DNA from: Clostridia bacterium
Lineage (GTDB): Bacteria > Bacillota > Clostridia > CAKSNL01 > HGM11501
NCBI GenBank assembly: GCA_017411325.1
Contig: JAFQQJ010000049.1
Span: 1 to 50,555, forward strand
Length of the DNA stretch: 50,555 nucleotides
Reading direction: 5' to 3'
The position numbers and the translations under genes are program-made. The notes beneath the pieces are model-generated. The model did no database searches and was not told where the DNA came from. It worked only from the letters and a program-made list of their open reading frames with translations. Position 1 is the first letter of the stretch; each line of letters begins with the position of its first letter. Of this stretch, positions 1 to 6,034 are shown one piece after another.

Positions 1-131
1 GCAAATATTAAATTTTATTAGAAATCCCATTAGAAAAGAATTTCTTTATTGTCAGCACCGATTGCTGAAAACCGCACTGTTACAGGGTTTGCGGAGAATT
101 GTGTTCCAACAACTTCTAATAGTTTGAGACA

Positions 132-279
132 ATTTCGAGTGCGCCCCGTTATGTCCTTTTGCGGTGCCCGGAAAAATTTCACACTTTTGTGTTTATTTTT
201 CCGACCGCGGCAACTCCTTATTGCTCGCTTAATCTGCCACAGGCAGCGCTTGCAAACGTCCCCACTTCGATACGTCTCC
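132..279 (-). pseudogene. Interrupted tRNA-Ser-like fragments
   Basis: On the minus strand, 279 to 262 reads like the first 18 bases of a clostridial tRNA-Ser (begins GGAGACG, then TATCGAAGTGG). Bases 153 to 132 read like the next part, CATAACGGGGCGCACTCG, the D-arm to anticodon (CGA) segment. About 108 bases separate the two blocks. The 3' half of the anticodon stem, the variable arm, the T arm and the CCA end are not found below 132. The intervening stretch holds a terminator-like hairpin near 171-204. This would be a broken tRNA or an integration scar. The tRNA identification rests on remembered tRNA-Ser sequences and not on a search. Confidence 0.4.
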
Positions 280-435
280 ATTTATGTTAAGCTATGATAA
301 GCTGTAACTATTTATTGAATTTTTCATTCGGGGCGGCGCCCCGTAAGACCTTTAGTTATATTACCACAAAATTATCTTTGTGTCAATAAAAATCTCTTTT
401 ACTTGTATTTTTTTGATTTATATATTATAATGATT

Positions 436-550
436 ACATCGCAGATGAAGTCAATGAATTGCCTTGCGGCATAAATTGGAATCTCTGATTTCGTGAATTG
501 AACTTGCGGCTCATTAATTGCACTAAAGTGCATTAAAAGGCAAGTCAATT
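436..550. repeat. Short palindrome array, locus 1
   Basis: A run of short units built on ATGAATTG, AAATTG and TTAATTG cores separated by tiny GC-rich palindromes, for example GCACTAAAGTGC and TTGCGGC turns. It resembles the arrays at 39896-40046 and 41225-41340 in construction but not base for base. It lies directly beside a MITE-like element, as does the 41225 array. Probably noncoding and able to fold into serial hairpins. Confidence 0.5.
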
Positions 551-555
551 CATAG

Positions 556-667
556 CGCTCCTTGTGTAAAGGAGGGTGGCACGCAAAGCGTGACGGGAGG
601 ATTGTAAAAAATGAAACAACCCCTCAGTCAGCTTCGCTGACAGCTCCCCTTACACAGTGGAGCCTTT
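556..667. repeat. MITE-like element, copy A
   Basis: A 112-bp element whose right part, about 75 bp, nearly matches the right part of 41013-41149. Shared blocks include GGTTGTAAAAAA-like sequence, CCCTCAGTCAGCT, CGCTGACAGCTCCC and TTACACA. The ends are imperfect inverted repeats (CTCCTTGTGTAAAGGAG against CTCCCCTTACACAGTGGAG). It has no coding capacity. The middle is about 25 bp shorter than copy B. I read it as a non-autonomous repeat of a type common in clostridial genomes. Confidence 0.65.
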
Positions 668-693
668 GATTAACGGCATTTAAATCGTTCGCT

Positions 694-726
694 GATTATA
701 TCTATGATTTCATCGAAGATATAATC
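694..726. promoter_or_regulatory. 10-bp perfect inverted repeat before 763
   Basis: GATTATATCT at 694-703 is repeated in inverted form as AGATATAATC at 717-726 with a 13-base gap. The right arm contains TATAAT at 720-725, a possible -10 for the small gene at 763. It could be an operator or an RNA hairpin in the leader. Confidence 0.4.
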
Positions 727-762
727 ATAGATACACATATACGATAAGAGAGGAGTTCTATT

Positions 763-993
763 ATGAAAAGGAGAGTTATCATAAGTATGGTTATATTGAT
801 GATTTTTTTCCTTTGTCTCATCCCGGAAAAGGCATTTTATAGTGATGGCGGTACGGTTCAATGGAAATCAATTATATATAGCATTACGAAATATAATGCC
901 ATTATTGAAGAAAACGAATATATGGTTGGATATGAAGTGGAAGTTTTCGGAATTACGATATATGATAATACCCATATTATAAAAACGAAATAA
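763..993 (+). CDS. Small secreted or membrane peptide, unknown function
   Basis: A 76-residue protein with a ribosome-binding site AGAGGAG eight bases before the ATG. Residues 5-24 are a hydrophobic signal or anchor segment preceded by KRR. The exported part contains YSDGGTVQWKSIIYSITKYN and ends with FGITIYDNTH. I recall this pattern (DGGT, then a GYEVEVFG-like strand, then YDNT) from short conserved hypothetical proteins of Clostridia, so I regard it as real. No function is known to me. It sits 29 bases before the isomerase at 1023 but need not share its role. The inverted repeat at 694-726 precedes it. Confidence 0.65.
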   Translation: MKRRVIISMVILMIFFLCLIPEKAFYSDGGTVQWKSIIYSITKYNAIIEENEYMVGYEVEVFGITIYDNTHIIKTK

Positions 994-1022
994 TATCAAA
1001 CATTTATGATAGAGGTGATAAT

Positions 1023-1868
1023 ATGAAAAGTACACTTTGGAATGTCGGCGCGTCAAGCTGTATACTTACGCCTGAGGAGCATACTGCAGATGGCTTTTCT
1101 TCATATAAAGAGGCGGGAATAAAGCTTGCCGAGCTTTCATGCTGTCATAATCTATCACAGATTGATTTTTACAATAATCCGGAAAGAATCTTGAAAGTAG
1201 CAGAGGCAAACGGAGTAAAATTCACATCCTTTCATCTGCCATTTTCAAAAACCATCAGCTTTTCAAATCCTGATAAAGAGGTAAGAGAAAAGGCGGTATT
1301 AAAGCTTAAGGAAACGGTGGATGCGGCATCTTCAATCGGAATAAACCTTATGGTTATGCATCCGTCCTGCTCGAATTACGAGTTTTATCCTGAAAGGGAT
1401 AAGTTAATAGCACAATGCCTTTCGCACATCGGAGAGGTGTATGAATACTGTGACAGGAAAAACATAACTCTCGCCGTTGAAAATATGACAGGGCAGGGAC
1501 TTTTGGGAACGCCGACAGAAATGATAAGATGCCTTAAAGAATTTCCTGATATAAAAATCTGCTTTGACATAAATCATTGTTTCCGCCTTACTCCTGAGGA
1601 ATACCTTGATGAGCTCATAAAAGCGGGTTTTAAGGGAAGAATAGCAACTATTCACGCCTCAGACTATTTTCTTAAAGAGGAAAAGCACCTTATGCCCGGC
1701 GAGGGAAAAACCGATTTTTGTGCAGTTACAAAAAAGCTTCGGGAAATGGAATATAAAGGCGTATTTATGTATGAGGTATCGGGAAATAAAGAAACAGGTG
1801 CAAGATACACCCCGAAAGCCGTAAAAGAAAATTTTGATACAGTTATTAAATCAGCCCTTTTTAATTGA
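1023..1868 (+). CDS. Sugar phosphate isomerase/epimerase, AP-endonuclease 2 fold
   Basis: A 281-residue soluble TIM barrel of the xylose isomerase-like/AP endonuclease family 2 superfamily, which acts on sugars, sugar phosphates, inosose or related compounds using a divalent metal. Visible metal-site style motifs in barrel order are SFHLPF (about 60), VMHPSC (about 108), LAVENMTG (about 155), CFDINHC (about 183), TIHASDY (about 210) and PGEGKTDF (about 227). The length is normal for the family. The ribosome-binding site GAGGTG precedes the ATG by six bases. The substrate cannot be read from the sequence, and the neighbours (a small peptide and chromate-type transporters) give no hint. The last codons form the left arm of a hairpin completed just after the stop (1851-1882). 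Confidence 0.8.
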   Translation: MKSTLWNVGASSCILTPEEHTADGFSSYKEAGIKLAELSCCHNLSQIDFYNNPERILKVAEANGVKFTSFHLPFSKTISFSNPDKEVREKAVLKLKETVDAASSIGINLMVMHPSCSNYEFYPERDKLIAQCLSHIGEVYEYCDRKNITLAVENMTGQGLLGTPTEMIRCLKEFPDIKICFDINHCFRLTPEEYLDELIKAGFKGRIATIHASDYFLKEEKHLMPGEGKTDFCAVTKKLREMEYKGVFMYEVSGNKETGARYTPKAVKENFDTVIKSALFN

Positions 1869-1893
1869 CAAAAGGGCTGAAAAGTTGTATATT
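1865..1893 (+). promoter_or_regulatory. Promoter for the chromate transporter operon
   Basis: TTGACA at 1865-1870, a 17-base spacer, and TATATT at 1888-1893. The -35 box overlaps the stop codon of the upstream gene. It lies 33 bases before the transporter start and probably drives the genes from 1927 to 5904. Confidence 0.65.
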
Positions 1894-1926
1894 ATAAGTT
1901 GATTTAAATAACGAGGAGACATTTTT

Positions 1927-2481
1927 ATGAAAAAACTTTTAAATCTCTTCTGGGTGTTCTTCAAAATCGGTGCATTCACCTTTGGCGGCGGCTATGCAAT
2001 GATACCGATTATCCAGAAGGAAGTGGTTGAAAACAAAAAATGGGTAACCGATGACGATATATTGAATGTCATCGCCATTGCGGAATCCACACCGGGGCCC
2101 ATTGCCATAAATTCGGCCACATTTATTGGCTACAAGGTGGCAGGAGTACTTGGCGCGGCGTGTGCAACCATGGGCGTTGTAATTCCGTCCTTTGTAATAA
2201 TTACCGTTATCGCGTTTTTCTTAAATAAATTCAGCGAGTATGAGGCTGTTCAGTATGCCTTTTACGGAATAAGAGCAGGGGTATTGGCGCTTGTAATAAA
2301 GGCACTTATCACAATGTATAAGAAAATGCCGAAAACAGCCATAGCTTACGGAATTGCCCTTTTTGCATTTGTTGCATCGCTTGTATTTGATATAATAAAT
2401 ATAAGCATCATATATGTAATTTTGGCCTGCGCCGTAATCGGGCTTGTTTCTTCCTTATTCAAGGTAAAGGAGGTAGAATAA
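1927..2481 (+). CDS. Chromate transporter family (CHR), first half
   Basis: A 184-residue integral membrane protein of the single-domain (short) chromate ion transporter family. The N-terminal CHR signature is plain: FKIGAFTFGGGYAMIPII, then KWVTDDD, then AESTPGPIAINSATFIGY (residues about 50-68). Around six hydrophobic segments follow. Short CHR proteins usually work as pairs of homologous halves with opposite topology, and the next gene, one base after this stop, is the partner. Known members export chromate or act as anion transporters, but in anaerobes the substrate is often unknown. The start has a GAGGAGAC ribosome-binding site and the promoter at 1865. Confidence 0.9.
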   Translation: MKKLLNLFWVFFKIGAFTFGGGYAMIPIIQKEVVENKKWVTDDDILNVIAIAESTPGPIAINSATFIGYKVAGVLGAACATMGVVIPSFVIITVIAFFLNKFSEYEAVQYAFYGIRAGVLALVIKALITMYKKMPKTAIAYGIALFAFVASLVFDIINISIIYVILACAVIGLVSSLFKVKEVE

Positions 2482-2482
2482 G

Positions 2483-3064
2483 ATGCAGTTTTTCGAGCTT
2501 TTTTATACCTTCTTTTATATAGGCATCGTAACCTTCGGAGGCGGCTATGCAATGCTTCCGCTCATCCAGAGTACCGTACTTGATAAGGGCTGGATGCCCC
2601 ACGAGCAGCTTGTTGACTTTGTGGCAATTTCAGAATCTACACCCGGACCCTTCGCAATAAATATTGCAACCTATATCGGGGCAGAAAGGTGTGGTGTTTT
2701 AGGCTCTGTATGCGCAACACTTGGTGTTGTAATGCCGTCTTTTATAATAATATTGCTTGTTGCAAGAGTTTACGAAAAGTTCAACTCCAACAGAATTGTA
2801 AAGGGCGTTATGACAGGTCTTAAGCCTGCAGTAATAGGATTAATCGCATCGGCTGTTTTAACAATAGGAAAAACTGTTTTAATCCCCGATGTTACAACCT
2901 TTATGGGCGTATTTTCAAAGGATATATTAAGCCTTGAGCTTTTGTGTTCACTCATAATTTTCGCTCTCGGACTTTTCCTTATCCTTAAAAAGAAAGCGCA
3001 TCCCATTTTGGTTATTGCGCTTTCTGCAATACTCGGAATTTTAGCCGGATACTTTATACTGTAA
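2483..3064 (+). CDS. Chromate transporter family (CHR), second half
   Basis: A 193-residue membrane protein homologous to the preceding one: FYIGIVTFGGGYAMLPLI at the N-terminus and SESTPGPFAINIATYIG at about 50-66. It starts one base after the upstream stop with AAGGAGG just before the ATG, so the two are probably translated together and form a heterodimer. The C-terminal half has three to four strongly hydrophobic segments separated by a KKKAHP turn. The two genes look like an ancient duplication. The substrate is uncertain. Confidence 0.9.
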   Translation: MQFFELFYTFFYIGIVTFGGGYAMLPLIQSTVLDKGWMPHEQLVDFVAISESTPGPFAINIATYIGAERCGVLGSVCATLGVVMPSFIIILLVARVYEKFNSNRIVKGVMTGLKPAVIGLIASAVLTIGKTVLIPDVTTFMGVFSKDILSLELLCSLIIFALGLFLILKKKAHPILVIALSAILGILAGYFIL

Positions 3065-3075
3065 GGAACTTTTTT

Positions 3076-4071
3076 ATGATAACTAAGTATTTTGATGTAA
3101 ACCCACTGGAAATTGAATACGGGAAGACAGACGAAGCGGCAAAAATTTTGCTGTCTGGTGGTCTTGTTGCTTTTCCGACGGAAACGGTATACGGTCTCGG
3201 AGCAGACTGCGAAAATAAAGATGCCGTTAAAAGCATATTTACTGCAAAGGGCCGCCCGATGGACAACCCTTTGATAGTGCACGTTTCCGATATTGCAATG
3301 TGCGAGAAATATGTTTCTCATATCCCCGAAACAGCGGAGCTCTTAATGAACAAATTCTGGGGAGGCCCCCTTACCATCGTTATGAAAAGAAGCAAGTTTG
3401 CCATAGACGAGGTTACTGCAGGGGGAGATACGGTTGCGATACGCCTTCCTTCGCACCCTGTGGCACACGCTCTTATCAAGGCGGCGGGAAAGGGAATCGC
3501 TGCTCCCAGTGCAAATCTTTCGGGTAAGCCGAGTCCCACAACGGCAGAGCATGTGAAAGAGGATTTTGACGGCAAGATTCCCTGCATAATCGCAGGAGGA
3601 AAGGCAGAGCACGGGCTTGAATCCACCGTTATTGATTTAAGCGGAGAAAGACCTATGGTGCTTCGTCCCGGAGTAATAAGCCTTGATATGATTAAGGAAC
3701 TCCTTCCCGATGCTGTATACGGCGGCGGAGGGGAAGGAATCCCCAAAAGCCCCGGTATGAAATACAAGCACTATGCTCCCGATGCCAAGGTTATAGTTGT
3801 AAAAGGAGATATGAAAAAGGAAGCAGAAAATTGCTCCGGTAAGGTTCTTTTTATGGACTATGAAGATATGCGAAGCGAATATGAAGAAGGAAGCTTTCTT
3901 TCTGTCGGACAGGATGATACATCCTATGCGGCATCGCTTTTCTGGCTTTTAAGACTTGCTGATTCAAAGAAAGCAGATTTCGTTCTGGCAAAGGATCCGA
4001 GGGGTGGAATGCCTGTTTCTGATGCACTTTGCAACAGACTTTACAAGTCTGCGGGAGGTAATATCATATGA
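3076..4071 (+). CDS. sua5: L-threonylcarbamoyladenylate synthase (Sua5/YwlC type)
   Basis: A 331-residue cytosolic enzyme that makes threonylcarbamoyl-AMP from threonine, bicarbonate and ATP, the first step of t6A37 tRNA modification. The YrdC-like domain covers about residues 20-210, with LVAFPTETVYGLGAD, FTAKGRPMDNPLIVHV, KFWGGPLTIV and AIRLPSHP, then APSANLSGKPSPT. The C-terminal Sua5 domain (about 230-331) follows a PKSPGMKYKHYAP linker, so it is the long Sua5 form and not the short TsaC form. It overlaps the next gene by four bases (ATGA). TsaD, the last enzyme of the pathway, lies three genes downstream, while TsaB and TsaE are not in the window. Confidence 0.93.
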   Translation: MITKYFDVNPLEIEYGKTDEAAKILLSGGLVAFPTETVYGLGADCENKDAVKSIFTAKGRPMDNPLIVHVSDIAMCEKYVSHIPETAELLMNKFWGGPLTIVMKRSKFAIDEVTAGGDTVAIRLPSHPVAHALIKAAGKGIAAPSANLSGKPSPTTAEHVKEDFDGKIPCIIAGGKAEHGLESTVIDLSGERPMVLRPGVISLDMIKELLPDAVYGGGGEGIPKSPGMKYKHYAPDAKVIVVKGDMKKEAENCSGKVLFMDYEDMRSEYEEGSFLSVGQDDTSYAASLFWLLRLADSKKADFVLAKDPRGGMPVSDALCNRLYKSAGGNII

Positions 4072-4487
4072 TTTTGTTCGTATGTACGGGCAATACCTGC
4101 AGAAGCCCTATGGCGGAAGCACTTTATAAAAGCATAACCGGAAAAGATGCCATATCTGCCGGATTAAGTGCCGTTAACGGAAGCAGGGCAAGCGAGCATT
4201 CGATTACGGTTATGGCAAAGCGCGGCATTGATATTAAAGAACACCTGTCACGGCAGATTGATATTTCTATGCTGGAAGAAGCTTCTGCTGTTCTTACGAT
4301 GACCGAAGGACATAAGGCGATGCTTTTATATGCCGTTCCCGAATTTTCCGGAAAAGTTTTTACGATTTACGAATGGGCAGGAAAAAAAGGCGATGTGGCT
4401 GATCCTTATGGCGGAAGCATAGAGGTTTATGAAGAATGTGCAAAGGAACTGGAGGAACTTATCCGTGAGGGTGAAAAGCTACACTAA
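4068..4487 (+). CDS. ywlE: Low-molecular-weight protein phosphatase, YwlE-like arginine phosphatase
   Basis: A 139-residue LMW-PTP fold protein. The P-loop lies at the extreme N-terminus, CTGNTCRSP, giving nucleophile Cys6 and Arg12, and the general acid is Asp112 in ADPYGG. Position 10 is Thr. In Bacillus YwlE the matching Thr is the residue reported to favour phosphoarginine over phosphotyrosine, so I infer arginine phosphatase activity opposing an McsB-type kinase, though no kinase gene is in the window. Its ATG overlaps the sua5 stop (ATGA). A Sua5-YwlE association also occurs in Bacillus. Its 3' end overlaps the start region of rimI. Confidence 0.85.
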   Translation: MILFVCTGNTCRSPMAEALYKSITGKDAISAGLSAVNGSRASEHSITVMAKRGIDIKEHLSRQIDISMLEEASAVLTMTEGHKAMLLYAVPEFSGKVFTIYEWAGKKGDVADPYGGSIEVYEECAKELEELIREGEKLH

Positions 4488-4896
4488 GAACTATTTTGAT
4501 GCCCTTTATGAAATTGAAAAGGAGGCCTTTTCGGATTTCTGGAGCGAAAAGGGTATGAAGGAGGAGCTCGCACTTTCTCAGGCACACTACTATGTTGCCG
4601 AGGAGGACGGGGAAATCCTCGGCTTTGCAGGATACTGGCTCATAATTGATGAGGCCGAAATTATGAAGGTTGCCGTTAAGAAGCAGCATCGCGGCAAGGG
4701 GATAGGCGATGCACTCCTTAAAGCGATGATTGAAGACTCAGTTTCCCTTGGCGCAAAGAAAATCCTTCTTGAAGTGAGGGAAGGGAACACCCCTGCCCGT
4801 AAGCTTTATGAAAAGCACGGATTCATATCCTATGCAACAAGGGAAAACTATTATCAAGGTAAAGAAAACGCGGTTTTATATAAAAAGAATTTGTAA
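4465..4896 (+). CDS. rimI: Ribosomal protein S18 alanine N-acetyltransferase
   Basis: A GNAT-fold acetyltransferase of about 143 residues. The acetyl-CoA binding signature is VAVKKQHRGKGIGDALL, followed by LEVREGNTPARKLYEKHGF, which is typical of RimI. A longer frame opens at 4429 inside ywlE, but I choose GTG at 4465 because GGAGG at 4451-4455 sits nine bases before it and because RimI proteins begin close to a VRxxTxxDxxxxYEIE pattern. It thus overlaps the ywlE end by 23 bases. RimI genes are commonly next to tsaB or tsaD, as here. It acetylates S18 in model bacteria, and other substrates are possible. Confidence 0.85.
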   Translation: MRVKSYTKNYFDALYEIEKEAFSDFWSEKGMKEELALSQAHYYVAEEDGEILGFAGYWLIIDEAEIMKVAVKKQHRGKGIGDALLKAMIEDSVSLGAKKILLEVREGNTPARKLYEKHGFISYATRENYYQGKENAVLYKKNL

Positions 4897-4908
4897 AGGA
4901 AAGTTTAT

Positions 4909-5904
4909 ATGCTTATTTTAGGAATTGAAAGCTCATGTGACGAAACAGCGGCTTCCTTAGTCAAAGACGGTCGCGAGGTTTTGTCGGACGTTATATATTC
5001 TCAGGCTGAAATCCATTCAAAGTACGGCGGAGTTGTGCCGGAAATTGCATCAAGAAGGCATATTGAAAAGGTGCTTTATGTAATAGACAAGGCACTTGCC
5101 GATGCCAATGTGACAAAGGATGATATTGACGCCATCGCCGTAACCTGCGGTCCCGGATTGGTGGGGGCACTCCTTGTTGGCGTATCGGCGGCAAAATCTC
5201 TTGCACTTGCCTGGGACAAGCCCCTGATTCCCGTAAACCATATAAAGGGGCATATTTCTGCCAATTATGTGGCGTTTAAGGAACTGGAGCCGCCCTTTAT
5301 CTGCCTTGTTGCATCAGGCGGACACAGTCATATTGTCTATGTGAAGGACTATACCGATATGAAAGTTTTGGGCGCTACAAGAGATGACGCGGCAGGGGAG
5401 GCATTTGATAAGGTTGCCCGTGTAATAGGTCTCGGCTATCCCGGAGGGCCCAAGGTTGATGCGGCGGCAAAGCTTGGAAATCCCGAAGCTTTTTCTTTCC
5501 CGAGAGCTAAAACGGGAGATGATTTTTCCTTCAGCGGCCTTAAAACTGCGGTAATTAATACTGTACATAAAATGGAACAAAAGGGAGAAGAAATACCGGT
5601 TAATGATATTGCGGCAAGCTTTCAGCAGGCTGTGGTGGAGGTTTTGGTTGGAAATACCATAAATCAGGCGGGAAAAGTGGGAACGGATAAAATCTGTCTT
5701 GCAGGAGGAGTTGCGTCAAACAGCCTGCTCCGAAGCGAATTTGAAAAGGCGGCAAAGGAGAAAAAGCTTACACTTTACTATCCTCCGTTAAGATATTGCA
5801 CAGACAATGCGGTAATGATCGCATCGGCGGGCTATTTTGCATATAAGGCGGGAGATACAGCATCATCAGACCTTAATGCATATCCTGCGTTAAGCCTTGA
5901 ATAG
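4909..5904 (+). CDS. tsaD: tRNA N6-adenosine threonylcarbamoyltransferase TsaD
   Basis: A 331-residue Kae1/TsaD family protein of the ASKHA fold that transfers the threonylcarbamoyl group to A37 of ANN-decoding tRNAs, normally in complex with TsaB and TsaE. Visible landmarks are [10 protein letters not shown] near residue 7, the metal-binding H111 and H115 in [19 protein letters not shown], the GYPGGPKVD loop, [21 protein letters not shown], and D299 in CTDNAVM. The ribosome-binding site AAAGGAAAG precedes the ATG. It is the last gene of the cluster and ends before a strong terminator. Confidence 0.96.
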   Translation: MLILGIESSCDETAASLVKDGREVLSDVIYSQAEIHSKYGGVVPEIASRRHIEKVLYVIDKALADANVTKDDIDAIAVTCGPGLVGALLVGVSAAKSLALAWDKPLIPVNHIKGHISANYVAFKELEPPFICLVASGGHSHIVYVKDYTDMKVLGATRDDAAGEAFDKVARVIGLGYPGGPKVDAAAKLGNPEAFSFPRAKTGDDFSFSGLKTAVINTVHKMEQKGEEIPVNDIAASFQQAVVEVLVGNTINQAGKVGTDKICLAGGVASNSLLRSEFEKAAKEKKLTLYYPPLRYCTDNAVMIASAGYFAYKAGDTASSDLNAYPALSLE

Positions 5905-5905
5905 T

Positions 5906-5937
5906 AAAAAAGCGTTTGCGAAGCAAACGCTTTTTCT
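5906..5937 (+). terminator. Rho-independent terminator after tsaD
   Basis: AAAAAGCGTTTGC and GCAAACGCTTTTT form an almost perfect stem with a tiny loop, followed by a T-rich tail. It ends the chromate transporter-tsaD transcript. Confidence 0.9.
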
Positions 5938-5976
5938 TTAAAATTATTTTGTGCATATTTTAAGTTATTTAATGCA

Positions 5977-6005
5977 TTGAAAATCAGAGACGGAAAGTAT
6001 ATAAT
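5977..6005 (+). promoter_or_regulatory. Promoter for the first GH99-like gene
   Basis: TTGAAA at 5977-5982, a 17-base spacer, and TATAAT at 6000-6005, 29 bases before the start codon at 6035, which has an AAGGAGG ribosome-binding site. Confidence 0.75.
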
Positions 6006-6034
6006 AAAATAAAGGAAACAAAGGAGGAGTTAAT

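Larger units (their letters stand above)
1..762. other. Gene-free stretch with repeats
   Basis: No credible protein gene lies before 763; the short open frames here lack ribosome-binding sites and known motifs. The stretch holds the tRNA-Ser-like fragments, a GC-rich perfect palindrome at 329-343 (CGGGGC, GGC, GCCCCG) that may be part of a terminator, an AT-rich segment at 360-430, a hairpin array, a MITE-like element and an inverted repeat just before the first gene. Confidence 0.6.

Noticed and set aside
30..297. Open frames on both strands as small proteins
   Set aside because: The minus frame begins METYRSG, the typical false translation of a tRNA-Ser gene; neither frame has a ribosome-binding site.
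1851..1882. Hairpin after the isomerase gene as terminator
   Set aside because: TCAGCCCTTTT and AAAAGGGCTGA pair well, but no T run follows and the right arm lies within the next promoter, so I did not list it as a terminator.
4429..4464. Longer N-terminus of rimI
   Set aside because: It would be inside ywlE without ribosome-binding site and does not match RimI N-termini; GTG 4465 has GGAGG at good distance.
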